In this document: positions 23,029 through 35,200 of the stretch, in pieces
Layout: each line of letters begins with the position of its first letter
How positions within the stretch are numbered: position 1 is the stretch's first letter
NCBI RefSeq assembly: GCF_013368755.1
Contig: NC_049562.1
Coordinates: 1,302,001-1,366,000, forward strand
Direction: 5' to 3'
DNA from: Talaromyces rugulosus
Taxonomy: Eukaryota; Ascomycota; Eurotiomycetes; Eurotiales; Trichocomaceae
DNA: 64,000 nucleotides
Position numbers and translations under genes: made by a program
The notes under the pieces: model-generated
Database searches by the model: none
Seen by the model: the letters and a program-made list of their open reading frames with translations, nothing else
What the model was told of the DNA's origin: nothing

Positions 23029-23512
23029 ATGGCGGACAAATCCCTCAAATCCACCTGCCATTGTGGCGCCGTCACCGTGATCGTGCCTCGTCTACCAGAG
23101 GAAATCAACGAATGTCAATGTACAATCTGTCGGCGCTACGCAGCCGCTTGGGGGTACTACAAAGTGAATGAAGTCAAATTTGACCTGAAAGAAGGCGCCA
23201 AACTCTCTCAGTACGTTTGGGGAGATAAAGAGAAGTCATTCAATTTCTGTGAGAGTTGCGGATGCGTGTAAGTCTCGATCAGCCCATCGTTTGTGGATCT
23301 CAATCTGAAATTCTTTGCCTGAACGTAGATGCTATTGGTGGCCATTTGAAGAAAAGACGCCAGACGGTGGTGCAGCTGAGTTCGGCCTTAATACGAGGAA
23401 TATGGATCCCATGGAAATCTTGCACGTCGACCGCAAGATTGAGAGATCCTGGGTGTTCCAGCCAATCAACAATAAAGATATGGCGCATGAGCAGGATAAG
23501 GCCAAGTACTGA
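23029..23512 (+). CDS. CENP-V/GFA domain protein (glutathione-dependent formaldehyde-activating enzyme family)
   Basis: Exons 23029-23267 and 23329-23512 (61-base intron) encode 140 residues. The zinc-ligand cysteines of the GFA fold are all present: TCHCGAV near the start, ECQCTICRRYAAAWGYY in the middle and FCESCGCV at the exon junction, which reads on as CYWWPF. Family members bind two zinc ions; the bacterial prototype promotes S-hydroxymethylglutathione formation, but most fungal paralogues have no proven substrate. The first ATG in frame (AAGATGGCGG) is used. Small size is normal for the family. No obvious functional tie to the neighbours. Confidence 0.9.
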
Positions 23513-23670
23513 ACTATTTGTGTAGAAGTTTTTGCAAATTTAATTAAAAGGATATGTCCTAGTGACTTTTGCTCTCCAGCCTTGCCCAGATCGGCATTTC
23601 GCTTTGCATAAGGGTGTTCTTATTTCTTGGTATGAGCCAAAACCTAAAGAGTACAGTAATTCTCGAATCA

Positions 23671-23810
23671 GCTTGACCAGTACATGATTATGGACCCTAT
23701 CGCCAAGGCTTTAGTGCAGGCATTTTAAAATATTGAGGGTTACCGTAAACTCATCTGTGGCATAGTTCCTTCTTTCTAATTGGGATTGATGCGCACATTC
23801 CCCCAATTAA
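23671..23810 (+). repeat. Second direct repeat pair, left copy
   Basis: Corresponds to 25212-25350: CAGTACATG, GCCAAGGCTTTA, TTTTAAAATATTG, GGGTTACCGT, AACTCA and GGGATTGATGCGCACA occur in the same order in both. It lies immediately before copy A of the larger repeat. Confidence 0.6.
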
Positions 23811-24665
23811 CGTCCTTGCAGTTAAAATCTAACTGCTTGATCGGTTTCTTCTACTAAATATAGGTAGCAACTAACGACCAAAAATTTGTTTTTGTAAAGT
23901 TTCCGGGGGAATCTCGTAGACCCTGAAATTTACATGGTCTATGACTCATGTCTAGGCAACAACCAGTAGTTTACGCTAAAAATGACCGTCAAACACATTT
24001 GTAATTCCAAGACCCACATACGTCGAATAATCTACATAAACAACATGGATGTTGTCAAGACAACGTGCAAGGCCTAGGGAATCCTGATTGGGAATCTCGG
24101 TTTGGAAACGCATGGCCATAATATTTGTAGCTACCCTCGTGTGATGTGGTCTACATTTCACAATCCAATCAGGAAATCATGAAGCCCTCTAGATTATGCT
24201 TAAGTGACCCAGGATTGAGGAACACCTCAAGCGGTTTATTTTGAATAGAAATATATACTATTTCTGCCTCATATTTGTATTGCCTCTCGGTACTGAGTCG
24301 CCTCCTGGTGGGTTCCATAAGATTCATTTAGTAATTCCAGACACCAACCGTCTTCGCACCGTCATAAAATAACATGTATTCAAAATAAAATAGAATTTCC
24401 CCATGGAAAGTCTTCGGCCGGCAGATGCTTATCGGGAATAGATGATGGGGAAAATATACTGGGCAGTCATAGATGCTCTTTCCTAAATTGACCTGGGTTA
24501 TATGTTTCTATAATGCGCAGCATATCCGATTTATTAAAGTTATAGTCCTGAAATCAAATTTCTAGTACATTCTCATTGTTTTTGTTAGTCAATTCCCAGG
24601 TCGGAAACCTTTAAAAACCATCAATTTGTATTGTCAATGTGTTTATTCTAGGGAACCCAAGCACT
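23806..24665 (+). mobile_element. Decayed direct repeat, copy A
   Basis: Shares an ordered series of blocks with 26205-26785. Matching words include ACTGCTTGATCGG, CTAAATATAGGTAG, GACCCTGAAA, CCCACATACGTC, TGGGAATCTCGGTTTG, AATAAAATAGAATTT, TACTGGGCAGTCAT and CATCAATTTGTATTGTCAAT, always in the same order. Copies differ by many substitutions and indels. It may be a long terminal repeat or a duplicated non-autonomous element; no coding content allows a class to be named. Confidence 0.65.
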
Positions 24666-25211
24666 GCTTAACCCTAAGTACGGGGGTGAGGTATAGATTG
24701 GCAGCTGTAAAGTGGTGATTGAGGATCAAAAACACCAAGAATTTTCGAGGAAATTTGATTCCGGGTCTACAACTTGTTTGGATTAGCGGTCTTTCCATCC
24801 CTACTCACGTAAAAATGGCTGATCAGCGACAGGGCTCCACTCTAACTAAGGCCTTTGTAGATCCTTAGTCTCCAGTTAATGTAAACTTTTAACAAAGTTT
24901 AAAGAGTACAGTCATTCCGGAAATCGTGTGACGTGCCTTTCCGAAGACGCTTGATTTCTATCTAGGGGTGCGGTTCTCTAAGACAACAAGCATGGGAAAG
25001 GAATCTATCTGTCAGGACGCGCGGGAAGGTTTTATCTTGTGGGTTTATGTAACAGGCTTGACCCTTTGTAGCTCTGGCGTGAGGCTATTCCTAGATCTGG
25101 CACCGCGGGTTAGGGTTGTTACACTCCCTGCCCGGGGGCCCCTATCTGCCTGAGGCTCCTTCTAGGCTCTGAGTTAGCCCTTACCCTTGGGGATAGCCTC
25201 AGCCGTCACAA

Positions 25212-25400
25212 TCGGCTTACCAGTACATGTTTACGGCCAAGGCTTTACTGCATATGTTTTAAAATATTGGGGGTTACCGTGAACTCACCTGGGGTATAGT
25301 GAGCTCCAAGGTTTCTTATAGGGATTGATGCGCACACTCCCATCTAACCAAATTGCTGTAGACCTGAAATCAAATTTCCTAGTAAATTCTTAGTGTTTTT
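25212..25400 (+). repeat. Second direct repeat pair, right copy, and left arm of an inverted repeat
   Basis: Matches 23671-23810 directly, and its right part (25321-25390) matches the reverse complement of 25815-25885: GGGATTGATG(C/T)GCACAC, CCAT(C/T)TAACC, and CCTGAAATCA followed by ATTTCCTAGTAAA. A third copy of the last block is at 24546-24580. Confidence 0.6.
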
Positions 25401-25814
25401 GATCGCGCGCAGCTATCCAATTATGAGATAGTGGCCAATTTAGCTTCTTAGCTTTACTAGAGCTATTACCTGTGAAATCCTACTTCAATATAGCTTCACA
25501 GACAGTGAGTACATATTTTTAGAAAAAGATTTTTAATTTTGCTTTTACACTAGTTTCTGCACCAATTCAACACCAAAAAACAGGTAATATAGGGCTAATT
25601 AAGAACGTTAATTTGGATTTATGTTAGCCGCTTCCTTACATGTATCCCCCAGAGCTAGGGGGAGATTCTAGTAGGTTTAGGTTGAGTTAACTAATACTAT
25701 CTTTTTCACTTTATATATTTATTTTCATAAAAATCTTGGCCGTAAATAATATTATAGAAAGACAAAGTGTATTTCCCAAATCAGACATGCGATTAAAACT
25801 GTTAAAAGTTCAAA

Positions 25815-25945
25815 TTTTTACTAGGAAATATGATTTCAGGCCTAAGATGATTTAGGTTAAATGGGGGTGTGCACATCAATCCCCATAATTTTGTGGATAG
25901 TAAGGGTTGATGGCCACCATAATCATATACTAGAATGCCCCGTTA
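25815..25945 (-). repeat. Right arm of the inverted repeat
   Basis: Reverse complement of blocks in 25321-25390; its far end (25915-25935) also resembles, in reverse, the TACATGATTATGG block at about 23681. The two arms enclose about 420 bases of AT-rich DNA without a reading frame, the geometry of a foldback or two elements inserted in opposite directions. Confidence 0.55.
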
Positions 25946-26204
25946 TACTTATATTTAAGGAGCGTTATTTTCACCAGTTCAAAGCGAATAGTTGAATTTT
26001 GAACAGAAATGACTTAATTAGTGTTTGGTTTACAGTAAGTAAAATCGCAGAGCCTCATAACAAACGACATCTTCCTGTCCACTTCCATATAGGTGGGGCT
26101 TGAGTCTTGACTAGTATAAGCACTCTAATTATAGAAGGCCCCAACGATCGCGCCCATCTTATATTATTGAGAAAGAGATTTTCAGGTTCTAATAACATAC
26201 AAAA

Positions 26205-26785
26205 AGACGTCCTTTCAGTTAAAACGACTGCTTGATCGGGGGTCTTCCACTAAATATAGGTAGAAATTCGACAAAGTTGGGGTATACAGGGATATGTACA
26301 TAAACGAACGAAAATTTTTTTGGTAAAATTTCCCGGGGGGATCTCGGAGACCCTGAAAGTTACGTGGCTTTGCGCTAAAAACGACACATTTTAATCAAGA
26401 CCCCACATACGTCTTGATCGGCTTCAAATGATCTACATAAACAAGGATGTTGTCAAGGCCAAGCCGAATTCTAATTGGGAATCTCGGTTTGTAAACGCAT
26501 GCAACATTGAAGTACCAGGCCATAATCGAATATGTAGCTACCCCTCATGTGATGTGGCTTGCATATCACAACCCAATACCGTCTTCATTAACATGAATTA
26601 AAAATAAAATAGAATTTACCTATAGAAATTCTTCGGCCGACAGATTAATCGAAAATAAATGATGGGGAAATATACTGGGCAGTCATTATGGGGCCGGATG
26701 CTCCTTCCTAAATTGACCCCAGGTTGGAAACATTTAAAAGCCATCAATTTGTATTGTCAATGTATTTATTCCAAGGGACCCTAAG
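26205..26785 (+). mobile_element. Decayed direct repeat, copy B
   Basis: Partner of 23806-24665, in the same orientation about 2.1-2.4 kb downstream. It is shorter because of a deletion between the blocks matching 24170 and 24345 of copy A. Similarity may continue weakly to about 26880 (TTTGTAGATCC occurs in both contexts). Confidence 0.65.
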
Positions 26786-27480
26786 TTGATCGGCGGCTCG
26801 GCGGCCCGTGCCATCCATGACAGACACTCTAATTGAGGTTAACATCGGGGCCATTTGTAGATCCCTGGTCCCAACAAAGAACGCTATATATCGAATGGGT
26901 GTGCAATCGCAGTACCCAATGAGAGTATATTCACTCTCTCCAATGGTAGTTAACATTAGTGCGCTGCCAAGTACTTCGGAGAATATCGAAAAGTTTCCCC
27001 TCTCGATACCAAACGCTTGGGGCTTGGGGCCGTACACCAGGGGCATTGAAAAGTTAATTACAGGGTATCTGAAAACTTGAAAATATACGAGGCATGCGTC
27101 TTATTGTGATCGGCCGCCCCAAGCACCAGCTATGGAAAAGATAATGACTGGGGCCATTCATGCATACAATGAGGGTGATCTCTTATAGCGTATGTGTACA
27201 ATTTTCGTACATGTTAGTAATACTTAGTACAGTACGGTTGTTCTTTTGTTTAATAATTCATCCAATTTTTCTGATCCGAACAAAACATGGGAGTTACACC
27301 TCAGAGCCACAGGTTGTGACAATTACGCAGGACCGTTCGTCCTGAGACTAGCTTCTAGTGCTGCAGCTTTTACATATGCCTCATTGCTTGAGGGGGCTTT
27401 TTGATTATCGATCTACGCCTTGACGGACATCCGGGAAACGACATTACTCAGTCGTCCTTGCGACGCGAGGTACTATCATT

Positions 27481-28938
27481 ATGGCTTCCAGTATGTCCTC
27501 CGAGGACTTTAATGCTGATAAGTCCCATGGAATACTTGTTTCAGTTATAGCATGTATTGTCATCTCAGCTTTGTTTTATGCGGGTCGTATTTGGTCACGT
27601 CGGATGATGAAGCAGTCTCTGGATATGGCCGACTACACACTCTTAGCAGGGATGATTTGCTCCTGGGGATATAGCGCCTTGATTATCTATGGTTAGTTCC
27701 TTGAATCATTCGTTCTTTCTAGGTTCTATCATCTGATTGGAAGTGGTATAAATAGCTTGTTCACAAGGACTCGGCCAGCACATGGCAAAGATTGCCCTAA
27801 CAGACCCGGAGCTTCACGGCCCCTCAAACTGCTTGAAGGTTAGTCAGATCTCTGAGTTTTATTTTATGAAGGAGTTCTATTCTAACCAGTGTATTATAGG
27901 CCCTTATCGCGATCGAAGTCTTGTATCTTACTTCGCTGGCCTGTATCAAGATATCATTTCTGTTATTCTACCGCAGACTATTTGGGGGGAAAACATATAA
28001 TATTTTATGCAGTATTATAATGGCCATTATCATTATCTGGGCCATTGCGGGTTCTTTCGTCGGCATATTTACCTGCAGTCCCGTCCACGCCTTCTGGACA
28101 TTTTCGCTTCTACCCACAGCAAAGTGCATCAATACGCAGCATTATTACATTGGCACATGGATGCCAAATCTAATAACAGATTTAATGATATTATGCCTAC
28201 CTCAATTGAAGGTGTGGAAACTGCAAATCGACATGCGGTCGAAAATTGCTGTTGGGATGGTATTCTTGCTGGGAAGTTTGTACGTGGGATTTTATTTTCA
28301 TAAATTATGCTTAATGCTGGCAGATATGAAAATTTGCCAACAAGGAAAAAAGGAAAAGAAAAGGAAATGAGCTAACAGGTTTACTCCAGTGTCATGATTG
28401 CTAGCATTATCCGTTTCACGACCCTTTTTCAAGTCGACCTCGCCGATATCACATGTCAGTTCTGCAATTTTGGCCTATATTGGACACGGCCCTGGTGAAT
28501 ATACAAACTGACAACAGCGTCTGTAATTTAGGGACAATGTCTACCCTGGCTATCTGGACTAGCGTTGAGCTTCTCACCGCCGTCGCTAGCTCCTGTATGC
28601 CCCTCATGCGTCCGATTTATCTAAAAGCGGTCTCTGCTGTATTGAAGCAGTTTGGCATACGCTCAACGAAATTGGGTGGTTCCACAGGCTTCTCTGGGGA
28701 TGACAGGACTGCACTTTCTGGAACGGGAAAAGCTCCGACCCATAGACGGCGTAGGCCCGACTTTGAAAGGTTGTCTGATATCGAAGGAAGCGAGGAATTT
28801 ACCATGGAGCCAATACCACAAACGACTACGGTAATAGAAAATAATAGAACGATGCACGAATACAACGGTAGTGATAGTAAGGGAGTCACAGTGACGAGAG
28901 ATTGGAGCACGAGTTCGTGGAAGGAGGGCAATGAATAA
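27481..28938 (+). CDS. Rhodopsin-like (SAT4 family) seven-helix integral membrane protein
   Basis: Exons 27481-27691, 27756-27838, 27900-28279, 28390-28454 and 28532-28938 total 381 residues. Hydrophobic helices include GILVSVIACIVISALFYAGR, YTLLAGMICSWGYSALIIY, VLYLTSLACIKISFLLFYRR, IIMAIIIIWAIAGSFVGIF and GMVFLLGSFVMIASIIRF. The motifs ACIKISFLLFYRRLF, CSPVHAFW, WMPNLITDLMILCLPQ and DITWTMSTLAIWTSVE are typical of the fungal SAT4/rhodopsin-domain family. A hydrophilic C-terminal tail of about 95 residues follows. These proteins are often coded beside secondary-metabolite genes; their molecular function is unknown. The third intron has several possible acceptors, and only the one at 28389 keeps the frame. 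Confidence 0.85.
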
Positions 28939-30093
28939 TAGTAAAAGTTATCAGGAAAGTTTTAGAGAAATCGAAGTTACCAGTTACACATCGACGATTC
29001 TGTATGCCATTTCGGGCTTGAGTCTTGTTCAGGTTTACAATTTCTTTTTAGAATAAATGGCTACATTTAGGTATACATAGCGAGGCAAATAATAAATTAC
29101 TAGCTAGCTTAAATGTGCTCCACTCCTCCAGACTCTGTAACCTCCGGGCGCGCGTAGCGCCATATAATTGTATTCTAATTATGGAATGCTCGCAAGTATA
29201 CCTTATATACGGAGTACATCTAACAATAATATTAGCACTGATATTAGATAGGTAGTATCCGGTCTGACCGTCTTGTGGGGCCAACGCCTCTAGGTTCCTA
29301 GTTAGTGTAAATTTTTGTAAAAGTTCACGATAACTTAACATGATGATTTCTCCACATTTATGCTACTCCGTACGGTATCAAATAGACTTGATTGTGACGA
29401 CCTGATCCACTGATTGGAATACGATGGATGAATAGGTAATTACAGAGAATACAGTCCGAATTAATAAAACTACCAGTATAATAGGGTTCGTTGAGCCCGT
29501 CTTAGATTTAATCCGCTAGCTTGTCGCAAACCCTTTGTGTCACTTTCCGAGGGGATCTCACCTAGGCATCAAGGGAACAATCCTTGTAAAGGTGCAAGCA
29601 GATCTAATTTATTATCTTTACTAAGCCCGCTTATTTCTTTCTACTTAGAATTTTCCTTAATAATGTCATATGTGACATAGACCAGTTGATCCCCAGCCTT
29701 GGTAAATTGACCCTAGATTGTACTGGGATTAGTGAGATTTGATGACCGACACCTTTTAAGCTACTGCAATACTATGCAACTAATAGAACAGCTAGTTGAA
29801 AGGCGCAAAACAGCTAGGATAGATATTGCTACCGATACAAGGATTAATAATGATTATATGCAACCCCAAACCGCTGGTGTGTTGGTTCATGCAAGGATGG
29901 TCCTGTCCCACCTTGGTCCTTGTTCATTGTTCCTTGGACTTCCCTAGTTGCTGGCTCGACTGCCCTTTGTTGCTGCCTCTAGCCTTCTACTTTTTTATGT
30001 TCACCTTGCTTCCAACATTCCCCCCCCTCATCTTCTCTTCCCACTTAAGACAACTCTGAGAGCATCGGCAATTTCGAGGAATCGTGAACGACG
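28939..30093. other. Intergenic region upstream of the hydrolase gene
   Basis: About 1.15 kb, AT-rich, with only short open frames. A C/T-rich stretch at about 30015-30045 just before the start codon of the hydrolase gene fits a fungal core promoter. Nothing else recognised. Confidence 0.4.
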
Positions 30094-31248
30094 ATGGCTG
30101 ATACGTGGGATTCTAGGAAGCCAACAACCGCGCATCAACCATGGAAATTTCTCTACACGATATACTTCCTGGTGACTTCCTTAGTGGAAGTATTTTTTTG
30201 TTCATTGCTTTATAGTTTTCCCTATCTACGGCCGGTACCATCATGGTCGTACAAAACAGCGTTATGGAATACGATATACCGGTTGGTTATGCAATTCTGT
30301 GGCGCCGTTCGTTATCGCCTACCGCTCAATATCGAGACAGCGAAAGATGTGCTGGTTGAAATTGAACCAGCGGATTCGGCAGTTTACAAGAACCTTTTGT
30401 CGAACCCCGATATTCAGCCAACAGTTACCGATGCTGTTTGGTTACCGAGTATCACTCACGCAGAATCAATATCGAAAACTCCAGATAGCCGCGTTGTCTT
30501 ACATTTTCATGGGGGAGCCTATGTTTTGAACTCGCCACGAGATGATTCAATGCAGTATGGACCGAAAAAGCTGTGTGAAATGCAGCTAGCAGATGCAGTT
30601 TTGTGTCCTACATATCGACTATCTTCAGGCCCCCGAAGCAGTTACCCAGCCCAGTTACAGGACGCTATTACTGCATATGACTACCTGATCAAGAACAGAA
30701 AGAATTCGCCATCGCAGATAATACTTTCCGGCGACTCTGCAGGAGCTCATCTGGCAATTCTCCTTCTGCGGCATTTGATGGTGAACCCCGAATTGGGATT
30801 ACCCCTTCCGCGAGCACTCCTCTTGTATAGTCCTTGGCTTGACCTAACACCAGAGGGAATACGAATCAATGATAAGAACGAAAGAGATTACTTGACCGAG
30901 GAATGTCTTGGTTGGGGAGCGACGACATTTACCCCAGTAGGGGTTTCTCCCACCGAGGAGTTTATCAGCCCTGGGTTGCACTCGTTTAAGAGCCCTGTTC
31001 CAGTATGGGTCCAGGCAGGTGCTGCTGAGGTATTCTACCCCGCCATCACGAGGTGGGTCGAAGAAATGAGAAAGGCCGGATCTACCATTGATCTACATGA
31101 TATGAAGGATATGCCGCATAATATATTCGTTGTTGGGGGTGCCTTTGCTTTAGATGATGAGGTTTCTCGAGCGATAAAAGCGGCAAAGATGTTTTTGGAA
31201 ACCATCAATCTTAATTCTGCGGTAGAGAAAAGTGGTTGTCGCCTTTGA
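30094..31248 (+). CDS. Alpha/beta hydrolase, hormone-sensitive-lipase-like (fold-3) esterase with N-terminal anchor
   Basis: Intronless, 384 residues. A hydrophobic segment at about residues 20-45 (FLYTIYFLVTSLVEVFFCSL) suggests a membrane anchor or secretory signal. The catalytic domain shows the oxyanion-hole motif HFHGGAYV, nucleophile elbow SGDSAGAHLA, YSPWLDLTPEG, an acidic residue in the AAEVF segment at the usual acid position, and the His in DMPHNIF. The family cleaves short-chain esters or lactones. The gene lies 970 bases upstream of the polyketide synthase on the same strand. Because that synthase lacks a release domain, this hydrolase is a candidate product-releasing or tailoring enzyme (inference from position only). 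Confidence 0.88.
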   Translation: MADTWDSRKPTTAHQPWKFLYTIYFLVTSLVEVFFCSLLYSFPYLRPVPSWSYKTALWNTIYRLVMQFCGAVRYRLPLNIETAKDVLVEIEPADSAVYKNLLSNPDIQPTVTDAVWLPSITHAESISKTPDSRVVLHFHGGAYVLNSPRDDSMQYGPKKLCEMQLADAVLCPTYRLSSGPRSSYPAQLQDAITAYDYLIKNRKNSPSQIILSGDSAGAHLAILLLRHLMVNPELGLPLPRALLLYSPWLDLTPEGIRINDKNERDYLTEECLGWGATTFTPVGVSPTEEFISPGLHSFKSPVPVWVQAGAAEVFYPAITRWVEEMRKAGSTIDLHDMKDMPHNIFVVGGAFALDDEVSRAIKAAKMFLETINLNSAVEKSGCRL

Positions 31249-32217
31249 GAACGTGATGTCTTTCTCCAATAAACATCTTAATGCACCGTTGACAACATGC
31301 AATTGGCTCATGAATCGTTTTTACGTGAGGACTGGAAGTTTCTTTTAATGCTGTAGTACCTATAATACCTATAATTGAATTCAGGGCTAACTAGCCAGTG
31401 ATACTGGTTTGAATAGTTGTAAGACGATGGAGACGAAGCCTTAAAACAGCTCCAAGTGGCAAGGTGACCTTTGATTAGTATTGAAATTTTGAAGTGCGAA
31501 ACTACTTATGGCATATATTCTTAGATTTTATATAGTAATATTCGTAGATGAAAAAAAAAAAGCCTGAATACTGGGTTAATGATCCATGGGAGTGGACCTA
31601 GGCTACTACTACCAGTACTGATTAATACCGCTAAGATGCAGTTGGTGATCTACAGTGTTATACTTTGGCCCCATTACAACACTGCTAATATTTTACACCT
31701 AGTTCTGGAAATAGCCTATATTCTAATAGTTTCCCCTTGCCCAGCCTTGGGGGTTGACATCACCGGAGGAGGGGAGAGGAGGAAAGGAGCGATTATTAGA
31801 TGTTTCCTTCAACGCTTTCCACCTTTATTCCAGCTAGTTATACAGGGTTTCAAAAGTTTCGATTTAGGGCTTGGAAAAGCTCTACCCAGGGCATAAAACA
31901 CTGAAGTATCTCGATAACAAATTACCTCACATCTATGTCAACCTTCCCGAAAGCTAGTGCGGCACACGCGGTTATTATTGATATTGGAACGGCTTATAAT
32001 GGCCGAAAGGAAGCTACTGCCTGGCCCCATTTATTATTTTTAGCAGGCCTGCCCATTCATTCAGTCCTCGTACTTGATTAGGTATTTGTTTATCAGTATA
32101 TAAAGTTCATTTCTGTCTGGTCATGACAGGGAGAAACAGTTCAACGTGACATCTGAATTCCTCAATTCCAAATATTTATTTATTCTGCTCCTTAGTCTCT
32201 TATAAACCAAGAAAAAC
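31249..32217. promoter_or_regulatory. Upstream region of the polyketide synthase gene
   Basis: About 970 bases between the hydrolase stop and the synthase start. It has a poly-A run at 31551-31561 and AT-rich DNA around 31500-31540. No convincing gene. Confidence 0.45.
32097..32105 (+). promoter_or_regulatory. Candidate TATA box of the polyketide synthase gene
   Basis: TATATAAAG stands 113 bases before the ATG at 32218, a plausible spacing for a fungal core promoter with a short 5' UTR. Assigned by sequence only. Confidence 0.45.
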
Positions 32218-35200
32218 ATGGGCAGTTTAGATACCCATGCCGAATTGGCCACAAATGGCAACCACAGCAATTATGAGCCAATTGCAATAATTGGGATGGG
32301 TATGTATACTTTAAAAAATTGGATTCACAGGCTAATACCTTTCTCCTAGGTTGTCGCCTGCCCGGTGGCGCTACATCAACATCTAAGCTATGGGACCTCC
32401 TGTTGAAAGGACGTTCTGGCTATTGTCAGGTTCCAAGTTCGCGGTTTGAAACTTCACTTTTCCACCATCCTGATGCAACCAATTCTGTAGAAGAAAATAA
32501 AACAGGCGGGTTTTTCATTCAGGATGATGTTCGGTCCTTCGACAATACGTTCTTCGGGGTCAATAACATGGAAGCTACTTATATGGACCCCCAGCAGCGT
32601 CAGCTTCTTGAAGTGTGTTTCGAATGCTTTGAAAGTGCTGGGGAGACACTGGAAATGCTCTCGGGAGAAGATGTGGGTTGCTATGTTGCCAACTGTATCA
32701 TCGACTTTCTCGTAATGCAATTCAAAGACCCTCAACAATTTCATCGATATAGCGCAACAGGCTTGGGGTCTAACTTCCTTGCCAATCGAATTAGTCATGC
32801 GTACAATTTAAAAGGACCAAGTGTTGTTCTTGATACAGCTTGCTCATCGTCGTTATATGCTCTGCATTCGGCATGTTCTGCGTTGCATATGGGTGAATGC
32901 AAATCTGCTGTCGTGGCAGGGGCTAATTTTATACAGTCACCAGAGTTCCATCTTCTAATGATCAAGGGTGGCTTTATTTCGCCAACTGGAACTTCTCACA
33001 CCTTTGATACCGCCGCAGATGGCTATGGACGAGGAGAAGGTGTCGCTGCGCTCTACATAAAGCGACTGAGTGACGCAATCAGGGACGGGGACCACATTCG
33101 CTCTATCATTCGCAGCACTGCATTGAACAGGTCAGATTTTCTTTTGCTTTCGAGTTTATATTTTGTTTTGTTCCTTGTATTTCTAGAATATCAAACATTA
33201 ACAGTTGTGTAGCAATGGGCATACGGATGGAATCGCTTACCCCAGTGTTTCCGGACAAGAAGCAGTGATTCGCAAGGCATATGCCATGGCTGGCTTGCCA
33301 ACAACTGAAACGGACTACATTGAGGTATGATTTAAATTAGGGATTTTCAGACGCAGCCGACTGACATTTCTAGACTCATGGAACCGGGACGACCGTCGGG
33401 GATCCTGTTGAGGTTGAGGCTCTGTCACGAGTTTTCAATCATAAAACCGATTCGCCGATCAGTATAGGCTCCGTTAAACCGAATTTAGGTCATAGCGAAG
33501 CTGCTAGTGGACTGGCTAGCATTATCAAAGTTACACTGGCACTAGAAAGGAATATTATACCTCCGACAATTGGTATCAAGCATATTAACCCGAACTTGAA
33601 ACTAGTTGAACGAAACTTCCAAGTTCCAACTGAACCTACATCATGGCCACCTACAGTCATCCAAAGAGCAAGTGTGAACTCAATAGGCTTCGGTGGGGCT
33701 AATGCTCATGCCATCATTGACTCAGCCAGACCGTATACTTCGCTTTCTCACAATAATAGCCATCCAATTTCGCCGAGTCGCATTGGAAAATATACGCTGC
33801 TCACATTTTCAGCACATGGCAAACAGAGTCTAATGGAGACTGTCACAAGCCTGGGATTGATTCAGTTGGACAGGCAAGCCGTTCTTGATCTCGCGTTTAC
33901 TCTAGCATCCCACCGTTCCAAACTCGCGGACCGCGGCTACTTGCTTATAGAGAACGGCGATGCCGACCATGATCTAAGACCCGAAAACCTACAAATGTTA
34001 GACCCAAACAACCGTCATATTCGACTTCCAATTGCGTTTGTTTTTACAGGTCAGGGTGCACAATGGCCGAATATGGGACGTGAACTTTTCACTTCATTTC
34101 CCGTTTATAGACGCACTATTCAGTGCTTGGACTTTCATCTCAAGCAGCTAGCCCATGGTCCGTCGTGGACAATTGAAGGTATGACCTCATGAATACCCAA
34201 ATATGTGCTCACGGCATATTTGTCCCCTGGTTCTCATTCCTAGCTAACAAACGCCACAGAATCAATCCTGGAGCCCGCAAGCAGTAGCCTGATGGGCAAA
34301 GCCTCGCGTTCTCAGACTGTATGCACTGCTATACAGATTGCATTGGTCGAGCTTTTGCAGGATTGGAATATAGTTCCTGAAGTCGTTATTGGTCACTCTT
34401 CTGGTATTTTGATCGCATGAACCTTGACCGTTTTGCATGGTAGAGAAAGGTCCTGACTAAGCATTGGTATTACAGGTGAAATTTGTGCCGCATTTGCAGT
34501 TGGATACTTGACTGCAGCAGAAGCCATTGCAATTGCTTATTACCGAGGAATGACAGTTTCTAAGATAGAAAAGGAGGGCTCTATGGCAGCCGTGGGCTTG
34601 GGTAGAACGGAGTCCGAGCAAGAAATTGCAAGTTTGGGATTGCAAGGGCAGATCCGAGTGGCTTGTGTCAACTCTCCGCGGAGTTCGACGATCAGTGGAG
34701 ATGCCTCCGCAATTAATTCGTTCACTGAAAGTCTTCAAAACAAAGACATATTTGCCCGAAAGCTCAAGACTGATCTGAAAGCCTATCATTCTGACCACAT
34801 GCAAGTTGTCAGCCAAGAGTACGAAGACCTTGTCGAGTCGGTTTATTCCAAAAGACCAACGACCGCTAAGTCTAGATGCTTAAACCAAAAAATGTTTTCT
34901 ACTGTAACAGGGGGTTATCCTGCGGCAGAAAATCTCGTCGACACCCCTGGATACTGGAGAATAAACCTTGAATCGCCTGTTCTATTCAGCGACGGTCTCC
35001 AAAAGCTTATGGAAAACTCATATCATCTAATCGAGATTGGACCCCATTCAGCGCTTCAACAACCAATCAACGAAGTACACGAGTCCATGGATGAGGGGAA
35101 GGGTCCCTATGTGTATTCACCGACTATAATTCGAGGAAAGGATGCCGAACAGACCATGCTTCGACTATGTGGCCAGCTATATCTACATCAGCAACCAGTG

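Larger units (their letters stand above)
23513..27480. other. Gene-poor 4-kb stretch built of decayed repeats
   Basis: No open frame longer than about 100 codons and none with recognisable content. The stretch is AT-rich and made of diverged direct and inverted copies, listed separately below. It lies between the GFA gene and the SAT4-type gene and looks like the graveyard of one or more mobile elements. The last 100 bases or so before 27481 should contain the promoter of the membrane-protein gene. Confidence 0.6.

Noticed and set aside
26744..27046. Minus-strand frame of 100 codons in the repeat region
   Set aside because: It overlaps the end of repeat copy B, has no recognisable domain and no supporting upstream sequence. 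A vague likeness to the end of HET-domain proteins was too weak to call.
29732..29947. Plus-strand frame of 71 codons upstream of the hydrolase gene
   Set aside because: Short, no recognisable features, and in an AT-rich intergenic stretch.
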